64,000 nucleotides of DNA, from contig NZ_CAJRAU010000002.1 of assembly GCF_907165045.1 (NCBI RefSeq), forward strand, positions 496,001 to 560,000. The letters are read 5' to 3'. The stretch is from Dyadobacter linearis. GTDB lineage: Bacteria > Bacteroidota > Bacteroidia > Cytophagales > Spirosomataceae. This document shows, in pieces, positions 36,740 through 47,600 of this stretch. Each line of letters opens with the position of its first letter. The first letter of the stretch is position 1. The notes beneath the pieces were generated by a model. The model was not told the origin of the DNA. It saw only the letters and a program-made list of their open reading frames with translations, and did not search any database. Both the position numbers and the translations under genes were made by a program.

Positions 36740-39700
36740 ATGTCAGCAATTCGAAAGCTGACAGCCATTCACGCCTTTACTCTGATTGCTTTACTTAGCA
36801 TTAGCACCTCGCTATTGGGCGCTGATCCGATTAAACTGGAAGCCGAAGCTGCTCAGGGCGTAACGCTGAATGGCGTACAGATTGTGCAGGATCAACCCGG
36901 ATATTCCGGTACGGGCTATGCCTGGGGTTTTGATGATGATAGCAATGGGGGCGATAACATGGTTTTCACGTTTTCAGCTCCGGCCGGAAGTTATCAGCTC
37001 ACCGTTGGCTATTACTCACCTTACGGCGATAAAAAGACCCAGGTGACTGTCAACGGTGCCAGCAGCGAGCAGGATTTAAAATTAACCAATACCGACTTTG
37101 GAGCTGCGGTAATCGGTTCGTTTCAACTGTTGAACGGACAGAACACCATTACAATCAACAAAAACTGGGGCTATTACGGCATTGACTTCATCGTGCTGAC
37201 ACCCGCGTCGGTAAAGCCACCCACCATTGTTCGGCTGGTCAATGGGCGGGCAGAAGCTGAGGCTGGCGATCTGACGGGCGTGGATGTGTCAAGCGCCAAT
37301 ACTGGATTTTCAGGAACGGGCTATGTAACAGGCTTCGATAACGCGACAGATCAGGTAAGTATTACGGTCAACGCCATGGCGGGGCTGTATGATTTGTCTT
37401 TCGGCTACGCCTCACCCAATGGCGACAAAGGAGTTGACTTTCAGGTAAATGATGAAAAAGGAAGCAGTACATTAAAACAAACAATTGGAGGGTTTACCAG
37501 TTCCGGTGCCGGAAAGTTTTTGTTGAAAGCCGGACTAAATACCATCACCATATACAGAGGTTGGGGATACTTCGATATCGACTACATTCAACTGACGCCA
37601 ACCACGGCCTCGCTGCCAATCAAACCTTCAAAAATGCTGGTCGATGCGCAGGCTACATTGTCAACGAAGGGATTGTTTTCGTATCTGGTTGACCAATATG
37701 GCAGTAAGGTACTTTCAGGTCAACAGGATGATGTTGAATATGTCCTGGAAAAAACGGGCAAAGAACCAGCCATTGGTTCGTTCGATCTCATGGACTATTC
37801 GCCTAGCCGGGTTCAGTTTGGCACGAATCCCATGCGTAGCAGCGAAGCCATTATTGATTGGGCCAAGAAAGGCGAAGGTCGGGGAATTATTAGTTTGCTG
37901 TGGCACTGGAATGCGCCGACCGATCTGATCAATCAGGCACCCGATCAACTCTGGTGGCGGGGATTTTATACCGAGGCAACAACTTTTGATCTTGCTGCCG
38001 CGCTGGCCGACAAAAACGGCACCCGTTACCAACTGTTGCTTAGTGACATTGACGCCATTGCCCTGCAACTCAAAAAATTTCAGGCGGCTGACGTGCCGGT
38101 TCTCTGGCGCCCGCTGCACGAAGCTCCCGGCGGCTGGTTCTGGTGGGGAGCGAAAGGAGCGGGCCCGTTCAAAGAACTCTGGCAATTGATGTACAATCGA
38201 CTGACCAATTACCACCAGTTGCATAACCTGATCTGGGTATATACAGGCACTGACACGATTAACCCCGCCTGGTATCCTGGCGATCAATACGTGGACGTAG
38301 TTGGCGAAGACATTTATGCAGACCCAACTGCCAACCTGAGTGGCAACTGGGCTAATGCACAAGCGCAGTTCAACGGCAGAAAACTGGTAGCATTAACCGA
38401 AACGGGCAATTTGCCAAACGCCGACAAAGTTCGTGGATTTGCTACATGGTGGTCGTGGTTTGCGGTGTGGACCGGATCGGATTATATCAAAAAACAGCCC
38501 ATTGATCAGTTACAAGCAGTGTATGCAGATAATGATGTGATCACGCGGGATGAGCTTCCAAACTGGCGGCCACCCGTTACGCTGAAAGTGCAATATCAGG
38601 ACGCTGACAAAGGCAATGCCAGCAACTCGGCGATCCGGCCGAATCTAATGCTGGTTAATGAGGGTTCAACGCCAGTTCCATATAGTGAGCTTACAGTTCG
38701 GTATTGGTTTACGGCTGAAAATTCCGCGGGTATCAATGCTTATATTGATTACGCCCAACTCGGTGGCAATAAAATCAAAACCAAATATGTGTCCCTGCCT
38801 AATCCACGAAATGGTGCTACCGGATATCTGGAATACAGTTTTGATCCATCGGCGGGCAATCTGGCGGTTGGAAATTCAGGCATAATCCAATCGCGAATTG
38901 TCAACAGCGATTATACGAACCTGAGCGAGCAAGACGACTATTCATATCAGGCAGCAACGAATTTTACCCTCAACAACCACATCACATTATACCGTACCGG
39001 TTCAGATGGTGTAGCGCAATTGATCTGGGGTATTGAACCCGATGTGGTTCCGTCGGTCGTGAAACTGAAAGCATTGACCCAAAACCGGAACAATGCAACG
39101 AATAACAGCTCGATCAACACATTCATGAGCATCGTTAACGAGGGGAATGTGCCCGTTTCATACGGGGATCTATCGGTACGCTACTGGTTTACTGCCGAAG
39201 GAACGCAGAATCTAAATTTTTTCACGGACTATGCTAAGCTCGGCAACGCCAATGTAACGGGTCAGTTCGTGCGGGTAGGGGAGCGAAGCAAAAGCGATAC
39301 CTATTTGCAGCTCAATATCAAGCCAACCGTGGGCATGTTATACCCGGCAAGCAATACCGGTAATATCCAGTACCGAATCGCGAAGGCCGACTGGTCTAAA
39401 TTTAACGAAAGCAATGACCATTCATTCAAGCCAGCGGCAGCAATGGATACGAATAATCACGTAACGATCTATTACAAAGGTCAATTGATATTCGGGACCG
39501 AACCAGCTGTGTTGAGCAGTGCGCGTCTGGCGGCTGAGGAAAAAACGAGTGCTTTCCAGGTTTCAGTGTTGGGAAATCCTGTTGTTGGAGAAAGTGCACA
39601 AGTGGAAATTCGGGGTGCCGCGGGAGCTGCGGTGTGGATGTCGCTGACTACGGTGAACGGCAGAACAGTGCTTGAAAAAAAGATTGAGCAAGCTGCTGAA

Positions 39701-39802
39701 ATCGAGCGTCAGATACTGCCCTTGGGCAAAAGCACCGGCATTTATTTGCTACGTATCCGTACGCTGAATGAGTCTTCAACCGTAAAAATTATCAAACCTT
39801 AA
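36740..39802 (+). CDS. Multimodular secreted GH26 beta-mannanase (CBM35-CBM35-GH26-CBM3-CBM3-T9SS)
   Basis: From the ATG at 36740 the protein has 1020 residues and a clear signal peptide ending in SLLGAD; an ATG at 36713 is possible. Two CBM35-like modules come first (KLEAEAAQGVTLNGVQ, then RAEAEAGDLTGVDV). The GH26 barrel follows, with acid/base Glu461 in RPLHEAPGGWFWWG and nucleophile Glu554 in VALTETGNLP (numbered from this start). Two CBM3-like modules (LKVQYQDADKGNASNSAI and LKALTQNRNNATNNSSINTF) and a T9SS sorting domain complete it. The layout suggests a cell-surface enzyme that binds mannan and cellulose and cuts (gluco)mannan in plant cell walls. It leads the operon with SusC/SusD. 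Confidence 0.92.
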   Translation: MSAIRKLTAIHAFTLIALLSISTSLLGADPIKLEAEAAQGVTLNGVQIVQDQPGYSGTGYAWGFDDDSNGGDNMVFTFSAPAGSYQLTVGYYSPYGDKKTQVTVNGASSEQDLKLTNTDFGAAVIGSFQLLNGQNTITINKNWGYYGIDFIVLTPASVKPPTIVRLVNGRAEAEAGDLTGVDVSSANTGFSGTGYVTGFDNATDQVSITVNAMAGLYDLSFGYASPNGDKGVDFQVNDEKGSSTLKQTIGGFTSSGAGKFLLKAGLNTITIYRGWGYFDIDYIQLTPTTASLPIKPSKMLVDAQATLSTKGLFSYLVDQYGSKVLSGQQDDVEYVLEKTGKEPAIGSFDLMDYSPSRVQFGTNPMRSSEAIIDWAKKGEGRGIISLLWHWNAPTDLINQAPDQLWWRGFYTEATTFDLAAALADKNGTRYQLLLSDIDAIALQLKKFQAADVPVLWRPLHEAPGGWFWWGAKGAGPFKELWQLMYNRLTNYHQLHNLIWVYTGTDTINPAWYPGDQYVDVVGEDIYADPTANLSGNWANAQAQFNGRKLVALTETGNLPNADKVRGFATWWSWFAVWTGSDYIKKQPIDQLQAVYADNDVITRDELPNWRPPVTLKVQYQDADKGNASNSAIRPNLMLVNEGSTPVPYSELTVRYWFTAENSAGINAYIDYAQLGGNKIKTKYVSLPNPRNGATGYLEYSFDPSAGNLAVGNSGIIQSRIVNSDYTNLSEQDDYSYQAATNFTLNNHITLYRTGSDGVAQLIWGIEPDVVPSVVKLKALTQNRNNATNNSSINTFMSIVNEGNVPVSYGDLSVRYWFTAEGTQNLNFFTDYAKLGNANVTGQFVRVGERSKSDTYLQLNIKPTVGMLYPASNTGNIQYRIAKADWSKFNESNDHSFKPAAAMDTNNHVTIYYKGQLIFGTEPAVLSSARLAAEEKTSAFQVSVLGNPVVGESAQVEIRGAAGAAVWMSLTTVNGRTVLEKKIEQAAEIERQILPLGKSTGIYLLRIRTLNESSTVKIIKP

Positions 39803-39810
39803 CCAGTCAT

Positions 39811-39828
39811 CCCGACGCATGGGTCGGG
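39811..39828 (+). terminator. Small hairpin between GH26 and susC
   Basis: CCCGAC and GTCGGG form a 6-bp stem around GCATGG, 8 nt after the GH26 stop. There is no T-run, so it is more likely an mRNA processing or partial attenuation site than a full terminator. Confidence 0.35.
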
Positions 39829-39873
39829 GTAAAGAATCTTATCCAATTGTATCAATAAATTCTAAATATAAAT

Positions 39874-42800
39874 ATGAAAGAAACTGTATTATTTGACAGA
39901 ATCAATCAGTACAAAACGCTGACGTTGAGTTCACTTATTCTGGTAGTGCTGACAGTCTGCTCGGCTATTGCGCAAGACAGGCAGGTTACGGGTAAGGTCA
40001 CCGAGAGCCAGGGCACAGGTGTTGTGCCCGGCACTAACATTACTATTAAAGGCACCACGACTGGTACGGTCTCGAATGCAGATGGTACGTATACGATCAC
40101 CGTTCGCGACAATACGGCAACGCTGGTATTTAGTAGCGTCGGCTACACCAGCCAGGATATTGCGGTGGGTACGAAGTCGGTTATTGATGTTGATTTGGTG
40201 CCGGACATTAAGGCCTTGAACGAAGTTGTCGTGGTCGGTTATGGTACGCAACAGCGGAAAGACATTACCGGGGCCATCAGTTCAGTAAGTGCGGCGCAAA
40301 TTGAGAAAGTGCCGGTCACCACGCTGGATCAGGCACTTCAGGGCCGCTCGGCGGGTGTTCAGGTGACCAATAACGATGGTTCGCCGGGCGGTGGCGTTTC
40401 CGTTCAAATTCGCGGAACGGGTACGTTTGGTGACAACTCGCCCCTCTATGTTGTGGATGGTTATCCTATCTCTGGCGGCCTCAATACATTGAATCCCAAT
40501 GATATTGCCTCGATGGAAATACTCAAAGACGCGTCGGCAACAGCCATTTATGGCAACCGGGCTTCTAACGGGGTCGTTATCGTTACGACCAAGCGCGGCA
40601 AGCAAGGCGCATTGCAGGTGTCCTTCGATGCTTACGGATCGATGCAGGCAATTCCCAAATTATATAAAGTACTGAATGCACAGGATTTTGCTTCGTTTGC
40701 AACAGAGATCGCTGACAAGGAGTCTTATCCGGTTTTGCCGGAATGGCGCAATCCGTCCACATTAAAAAACATCGATTGGCAGAAGGAGGTATACCAAACA
40801 GGCTACCGCCAAAACTATAATTTAGCATTGCGCGGTGGCAGCGACAAAGTACAGACCTCGCTTTCGCTGGGTTATTTTGATCAGCGCGGAACAATTAAAT
40901 TTTCGAATTTTAGACGTTACAATGGAAGCTTGAACCTGGATTATACGCCTGCCAAATGGATCAAAGTTTCAACGAGCATGAAGTATACCCGCACGGGTGG
41001 TTTCGTCGGTTTCGGCTCGGGCCAGAATGGCGTTGGTAACCTTACCAAACTTGTACCCACCATGACCGGTAATCCATTGACGGATCAGGTAAAAGATGCC
41101 AATGAAAATTACGGCTACTATACCAAAGGCGCTACGGCGGTTTCGGGAAGTACCAACGTGATCGCCGATCTGGAAACCACCGACCGGCAGCAGGAATCCA
41201 ATAACCTGCTGACCACTACTTATCTGGAAATTACGCCTGTTACTGGTTTGCGCCTGAAAACAAACTTTGGCTGGAACACCAGCGATGGATCGGGTTATTA
41301 TTTCACGCCGACAAACGACCGGTTAATCACGCCGCCACTCGCTTTTTATTCTCAGAATGCCAGCAACACGGCTGAGTGGTTGTGGGAAAATACAATTGCT
41401 TACAGCAAAATATTCGGCATTCATTCCATTGATTTTGTGGGCGGGGTATCAGCCCAGGAAAACAGGTTTCGCCAGAGTGGCGCAAGTGGCTCCGGACTAA
41501 TCAGCGATGAACTGCGCAATGTTGGGTCCATCCAGACTGTAACGCCGTATGGAAATCAGCAGACCTGGTCGCTGGCCTCCCAGTTTGGGCGTTTGACCTA
41601 TAAATTGCTGGATCGCTACATCATCACTGGTACTGTACGTCGGGACGGCTCTTCGCGTTTTGGGCCGGGTAACAAATACGGTGTATTCCCATCTTTGTCG
41701 GTAGCGTGGCGTCTGAAAGATGAACCTCTCCTTGCGTCAGTGAATGCGCTAAGCGATTTAAAGTTGCGCGGTAGTTGGGGAAAAGCTGGCAACCAGAATA
41801 TCGGACTGTTTCAGTATCAGGGCATTTATAGTTCAGGGAGCAGCCGGATCGATAACCGCGGCTATGTATTTGGGCAAACCAAAACATATTACGATGGCCT
41901 TGTCCTGAGCGCGTTGCCTAATCCGAATTTAACGTGGGAAAATCAAACGCAGTCGAACATTGGTCTGGACGCGTCATTCCTTAATGGTCGTATCAATTTC
42001 ACAGCTGATTACTACGTGCGCTCATCGAGCGGCTTCCTGCTGAACGTGAATGTACCTAGCCAAACAGGTTTCAGCACGGCCACCCGTAACGTGGGTAGCA
42101 TTCGCAATAGTGGTCTGGAACTGGGGTTGGAATACCGTGAATCGAGTAAACCATTTAAATGGGGTATCAGTGCAAATGTTACGACCGTTAGCAACAAGAT
42201 TCTAAGCTTTGCCGACGGACTTACCTCGGTGGGTAACTTCTCCGATCTGGGATTCCCAACTTTTGGCGGCAACCTTTGGACTACATTCTCACAGTCACAA
42301 GTGGGTGGTCAGGTAGGTGCTTTCTACGGCTTCAAATCAGCCGGGATTTTCCAGGCGCAGGACGAAATTAATGCATTGAATGCGGCCGCAGCTGCTAAAC
42401 ATGGTGCTGGTACGTTTTACCAGGCATCATCTACCGCACCCGGTGACCGCCAGTTCGTCGATACTGACGGGGATGAGCGTATTACCGACAATGACCGGGT
42501 AATCATTGGCAGCCCGATTCCGAAATTCTTCGGGGGTGTAAACTTTGATGGTTCATACGGCCAGTTCGACGTTTCCATGTTTTGGTATGCATCGGTCGGC
42601 AACGACATTCTGAATTATGCAAAGCGGAATCTGCAAAGTCTGGCCACCAACGGGGGCGTGGGCGTGGAGAATGTCAGCGAAGAGTTTTATCTGAACCGCT
42701 GGACGGAGACCAATCCCTCGACCACCTACGCTCGTGCCGTTCGGGATGATAAAAGCGGTAACACGCGCGTTTCGGATGCCTACGTAGAGGACGGCTCGTT

Positions 42801-43056
42801 TCTGCGGTTGCGGAACCTGCAAATCGGATACACATTGCCAGCTGCATTGGTTCGCAAAATTACTTCCACCCGCGTTCGGGTGTATGTAAGCGGGCAGAAC
42901 CTGATTACGTTCACCAAATACACGGGCTTAGATCCTGAAATCGGGCAGGTTAGCGATCCAAACAACGGCAGCACTAGTGCGACTGTGAAAGGTGTTGATG
43001 TGGGCAATTACCCAACCTCACGCTTCTTTACACTCGGCCTGAGTGTACAGTTTTAA
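39874..43056 (+). CDS. SusC/RagA-family TonB-linked outer-membrane transporter (mannan locus)
   Basis: This 1060-residue transporter has a signal peptide ending near SAIAQ. A carboxypeptidase-regulatory-like domain follows (VTGKVTESQGTGVVPGTNIT), then the signature VVVGYGTQQRKD, the plug DASATAIYGNRASNGVVIVT and a full barrel ending FTLGLSVQF. With the SusD encoded 26 nt downstream it would import mannooligosaccharides released by the GH26 enzymes. It is intact and of normal length. Confidence 0.95.
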   Translation: MKETVLFDRINQYKTLTLSSLILVVLTVCSAIAQDRQVTGKVTESQGTGVVPGTNITIKGTTTGTVSNADGTYTITVRDNTATLVFSSVGYTSQDIAVGTKSVIDVDLVPDIKALNEVVVVGYGTQQRKDITGAISSVSAAQIEKVPVTTLDQALQGRSAGVQVTNNDGSPGGGVSVQIRGTGTFGDNSPLYVVDGYPISGGLNTLNPNDIASMEILKDASATAIYGNRASNGVVIVTTKRGKQGALQVSFDAYGSMQAIPKLYKVLNAQDFASFATEIADKESYPVLPEWRNPSTLKNIDWQKEVYQTGYRQNYNLALRGGSDKVQTSLSLGYFDQRGTIKFSNFRRYNGSLNLDYTPAKWIKVSTSMKYTRTGGFVGFGSGQNGVGNLTKLVPTMTGNPLTDQVKDANENYGYYTKGATAVSGSTNVIADLETTDRQQESNNLLTTTYLEITPVTGLRLKTNFGWNTSDGSGYYFTPTNDRLITPPLAFYSQNASNTAEWLWENTIAYSKIFGIHSIDFVGGVSAQENRFRQSGASGSGLISDELRNVGSIQTVTPYGNQQTWSLASQFGRLTYKLLDRYIITGTVRRDGSSRFGPGNKYGVFPSLSVAWRLKDEPLLASVNALSDLKLRGSWGKAGNQNIGLFQYQGIYSSGSSRIDNRGYVFGQTKTYYDGLVLSALPNPNLTWENQTQSNIGLDASFLNGRINFTADYYVRSSSGFLLNVNVPSQTGFSTATRNVGSIRNSGLELGLEYRESSKPFKWGISANVTTVSNKILSFADGLTSVGNFSDLGFPTFGGNLWTTFSQSQVGGQVGAFYGFKSAGIFQAQDEINALNAAAAAKHGAGTFYQASSTAPGDRQFVDTDGDERITDNDRVIIGSPIPKFFGGVNFDGSYGQFDVSMFWYASVGNDILNYAKRNLQSLATNGGVGVENVSEEFYLNRWTETNPSTTYARAVRDDKSGNTRVSDAYVEDGSFLRLRNLQIGYTLPAALVRKITSTRVRVYVSGQNLITFTKYTGLDPEIGQVSDPNNGSTSATVKGVDVGNYPTSRFFTLGLSVQF

Positions 43057-43082
43057 TCTTTATCAAAATACATAAACTGAAT

Positions 43083-44612
43083 ATGAAATTATATAAAACA
43101 ATAGGTCTGCTCGGTTTTCTGGCAGTGGTGCTGTTGCCGATCAGCTGCAAGGAATCGTTTCTGGAACAAAAAAATACGCAGGGCATCACCGAAGATGCGC
43201 TGTTTAAAAAACCCGAAGACGGCATTGCCTTGGTAACAGGTATTTACGATACGTTCCACGATGTCGATTTTACGCTGAAAGCATTGTGGTACCAGGCCAA
43301 TTTCCTCTCGCAGGATTTCAAAAACTTTGGAGCAGATACATTCTTTGAAACGTATGAAGTGCCCACCGGTTTTGATGCGTTGAATATTTTCTGGTCGAGA
43401 GCGTATCAGGGTGTTGCGCGTGCTAACTCGGCCATCCCGATCATTGAAACAATGAAAACCAATAAGGTTATTTCGGACACGCTGGCCAATCGGCTGACGG
43501 GTGAGACGTTGTTTCTGAGAGGTGTTTTTTACTATTACCTGGCATCCAATTTCGGGGGCGTTCCATTGGAGTTGCAGACCGTAACCGACGACGGCCGTCA
43601 TCCCCGAAATACGCAGGATGAGGTTTTCACCGCGGTTGCCGCTGATATGCAAGCAGCTGCTAACCTATTGCCCTGGCAGCAGGATTTGGCCGCTGCTGAT
43701 ATTGGCCGCGCCACTAAAGGAGCCGCCCTGGCTTACCTCGGTGATGCGCAGATGTGGTTGAAGAAATATGCCGAGGCTGCCGCTACGTATGAGCAATTGA
43801 CCGGCAAATACCAGCTGGAAGATAAGTTTGTCAACATCCATGAGTTCAATAATCAAAACGGGAAAGAGTCCATTTTTGAGATTCAGTACATTGCAGGCAG
43901 CGATATGTCCTGGGGCCATGCCAACGACTCTCATTGGCTGGCGACCTTTGGAATGCCGGAAGAAGTGTCACAATTTGGCTACTCTTTCGCGGATAAGAAG
44001 CTGTATGATTCATTTGAAGCGGGTGATACCCGGAAATTACCAACCGTCCTTGGGCCCGGCGATGTGCATCCCAGCCCGGCGATCAAAATCAGTGATTACC
44101 CATTGGTAAAACAAAACTACCCGGGCATGAACACATTGGGAACCGTAGCGAAACCGTGGAAAGGATCGGACGGATTGCGTTCGGGTTACTATGGCGTGAA
44201 AACCTGGCGTGACCCTGCTGCGACGGGGAATTCAGGCAACCCGGCTTATATATTCAGTGGTCAAAACCTGATCCTCATGCGTTACGGGCAAGTGCTGCTC
44301 AGTAAAGCCGAAGCCCTGTTTAAAAGCGGTAATTCTGCTGGTGCATTGGCCATCATTAACGGACAAATTCGCAAACGCGCTGGTCTTGGTGCAGCCGCCG
44401 GATCAGATGTAATGAAAATTTTGCTGGAAGAATACCGGCATGAGCTGGCAGGTGAATTCTCGCTCTGGTTTTTGCTCCGCCGGTCGGGTGAGCAAGCCAA
44501 GTATGTAAAAGAACGGTATGGCATCACTGTGCCCCCTGGAAAAGACCTGATGCCGATCCCGCAACGACAAATTGCCACCAACCAGGAACTGGCGCAAAAC
44601 CCAGGTTACTGA
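43083..44612 (+). CDS. SusD/RagB-family outer-membrane lipoprotein (mannan locus)
   Basis: The 509-residue lipoprotein has its lipobox at LPISCKES followed by the family-typical FLEQKNT. TPR-like helices include TLFLRGVFYYYLASNFGGVP. The C-terminal region contains YRHELAGEFSLWFLLRRSGE and ends NQELAQNPGY. It is the glycan-capturing lid of the SusC protein upstream. A hairpin follows before the next gene. Confidence 0.95.
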   Translation: MKLYKTIGLLGFLAVVLLPISCKESFLEQKNTQGITEDALFKKPEDGIALVTGIYDTFHDVDFTLKALWYQANFLSQDFKNFGADTFFETYEVPTGFDALNIFWSRAYQGVARANSAIPIIETMKTNKVISDTLANRLTGETLFLRGVFYYYLASNFGGVPLELQTVTDDGRHPRNTQDEVFTAVAADMQAAANLLPWQQDLAAADIGRATKGAALAYLGDAQMWLKKYAEAAATYEQLTGKYQLEDKFVNIHEFNNQNGKESIFEIQYIAGSDMSWGHANDSHWLATFGMPEEVSQFGYSFADKKLYDSFEAGDTRKLPTVLGPGDVHPSPAIKISDYPLVKQNYPGMNTLGTVAKPWKGSDGLRSGYYGVKTWRDPAATGNSGNPAYIFSGQNLILMRYGQVLLSKAEALFKSGNSAGALAIINGQIRKRAGLGAAAGSDVMKILLEEYRHELAGEFSLWFLLRRSGEQAKYVKERYGITVPPGKDLMPIPQRQIATNQELAQNPGY

Positions 44613-44637
44613 TCCGCTATGTCCCTTGACGTGCCCC

Positions 44638-44668
44638 ACTTCCCGGAAGCTGACTGCTTTCGGGAAGT
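44638..44668 (+). terminator. Hairpin after susD (terminator or attenuator)
   Basis: ACTTCCCGGAAGC pairs with GCTTTCGGGAAGT (one G-T pair) around TGACT, followed by TTTGACATTTGT. It stands between susD and the VCBS gene and may reduce read-through. Confidence 0.6.
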
Positions 44669-44699
44669 TTGACATTTGTCGTGTTGAATATACAAACCC

Positions 44700-47600
44700 A
44701 TGAAATTTCACTACGTTCTTTATTTGGCATTTGCGCTGGCATCCTGCAAGGAAGATACATTATTTGAAGCCATTTCGTCGTCGAAGTCGGGCATTGATTT
44801 TAACAATCGTATTGCTGAAAATGACTCGATTAACCCATTGGATATGGTCAATATCTATAACGGTGGGGGCGTGGGAATCGGCGATTTCAATAAAGATGGC
44901 TGGCCGGATATTTACTTCGTGGGCAACCGGGTTTCGAGTCGGTTATATCTTAATAAAGGGGCGCAGGGAGCAACGTTTGAGTTTAGTGACGTAACCGAAA
45001 AGGCTGGGGTCGAGGGTAAAGGTCGATGGGGGAGAGGAGTGGCCGTGGTCGATATCAACAATGATGGGTGGGAAGATATTTATGTCTGTAATACGCTTTC
45101 AAAAGACTCACTGCAGCGTCGTAATTTATTGTATGTCAATCAAAAAGAAACAAATGACGGCATTCCCATTTTTAAAGAACTGGCCGCTGAGTATGGGTTA
45201 GACATCCATGTGCAGTCAACGATGGCGAACTTTTTTGATTATGATAATGATGGTGATCTGGATATGTACCTCACCGTTAATGAAGCTTCACCGGAACAGA
45301 ATCCGAACCAGTTTGGATTGATCCGTTTTGAAGGCCGGCGCAGTACAGGACGTTTATTTCGTAACGATTGGAATGCTACGGTTAAACATGCCCGGTATAA
45401 AGATGTATCCTCGCAGTCCGGCATGTCGCTGGATGGCTTCGGGCACACGGCCACGGTGGTTGATCTGAATCAGGATGGCTGGAAAGATATATCGGTGGCA
45501 AATGATTTTTTGTCCAGCAATATTCTTTACATCAACAACCAAAACGGGAGTTTTACCGACCGCTCGCGTGAGTATTTCAAGCATACGTCGCTCAATGCGA
45601 TGGGGCAGGACATTGGCGATATTAACAACGATGGACTGGCCGATCTGGTGGAGCTGGACATGAATCCGAAAGATAATTACCGGAAGAAAATGATGATGAT
45701 GGCTAACAATTACGCGAGTCATCTCAACTTTGATCTGTACGGGTATCAGTATCAATACGTTCGGAATACACTGCAACTCAATCAGGGACCGCGCGTTGGG
45801 GCCGGGGATTCAATTGGTAGTCCGGCTTTCAGCGAAATAGGTTTTATGAGCGGCATAGCGCAGACAGATTGGAGCTGGACGCCTTTGCTGACTGATTTTA
45901 ATAACGACGGTTTCCGGGATCTGATCGTCACCAACGGCTATCCCAAAGACGTAACCGATCATGATTTCATCGCTTACCGGGATCACCCTAATGAAACGAC
46001 CATAAAAGCGCAGCTTTTAGCCCAGATCCCGGTCGTCAAGATTCACAATTACGCCTACCAAAATACGGGTGAGCTGACCTTTCGGGATGTTACCTCGGAT
46101 TGGGGCTTTGATAAGCCGACGTTTTCAAATGGCGCGGTTTATGCCGATCTGGATAACGACGGTGCGCTGGATATCGTCATCAACAACATCAATGATAAAG
46201 CGCTGATTTACAAGAACAACGCCCGCGAACGGAATAAAGAAAGCGCACATTATATGCAACTTAACATAGTCGGCGATAGCCTGAACATTGCGGGCTTGGG
46301 GACGTTTGTATCCATTCACTACGCTGGCAACAAACAGCAGGTTTATGAGCATACGCCCTATCGCGGTTATTTGTCTACAAACCAGTGTATTGCTCATTTC
46401 GGTCTGGGCAATGTTTCAAAGCTTGACTCTGTCGTTATCAAATGGCCAAACGGAAAAAAGCAAATCCTGCAAAATATCAAAGCCGATCAGCGGTTGACTG
46501 TGTACAGTAAAAATGCTTCTGTAAATTATGATTGGTCAAAGCCAAAACTGGCAGTGAACGCTATTTTTACCGATGTCACAAAAGAAATCGGTTTAACATA
46601 CCGGCACAAAGAATTTGACTTCATTGATTTTAACATTCAAAAACTGCTGCCGCATAAATTATCGGAATACAGTCCGGGTCTGGCGGTGGGGGATGTGGAT
46701 GGCAATGGTACGGATGATCTGGTAATCGGAGGAAATGCGCACGACCCCGCCCAAGTTTTTTTTCAGCAACAAAACGGAAAGTTCTCACAGCGAAATGTTG
46801 TGCCGCAACAAGCTGTTCAAGGCGATTATAAAGACGAAGGCATCCTGCTCTTTGATGCCAATGGCGATTCGGCGTTGGATCTGTACATTGCACGGGGCGG
46901 TTACAAACATGCGTCTAACACGCCGGCTTATCAGGACAAGCTGTACATTAATGATGGAATGGGGAATTTCCAAGAAGCACCGAATGCCTTACCAATCAAC
47001 CTGACCAGCAAATTGTGTGTTCGTGCTTTGGATTTCAACCGCGACGGGAAATTGGATCTATTTGTCTCTGGCCGCGTCGAACCCTGGCATTATCCCAAAC
47101 CAGTGTCGAGCATTATTCTTCGAAATGATAGCCGGAATGGACAAGCCAAATTTACAGACGTTACCAAAGACATAGTCCCCGCCCTGACAAATATTGGCCT
47201 GGTTTGCGACGCCTTAGTCACTGATTTTGATAATGATACCTGGCCCGATCTGATTTTGGTCGGCGAGTGGATGCCCATTACATTTTTAAAGAATAAGCAC
47301 GGTCGATTTGATTCCATCACCGGAACAACCGGCGTTGGTGACAAAACCGGCTGGTGGAATAGCATTGTCGCAGGTGATTTTCGGCACACGGGCCGGATGG
47401 ATTACATTGTAGGCAATGCAGGCCTGAACACATTGTTTCAGGCGAGTGAACAGTACCCGGTGTACATAACGGCCAAAGATTTTGACAATAGCGGCAACTA
47501 CTCAGCGATTCCTTCGCTTTTCTTACCAAACCAGAATGGAGCATTGAACGAGTTCCCCATGCACGGCCGGGAGGATTTGATCAAGCAAATGAACAGTTTC

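Noticed and set aside
37715..38362. Minus-strand open frame of 215 codons
   Set aside because: It is antisense to the GH26 catalytic domain, with no family resemblance and no promoter.
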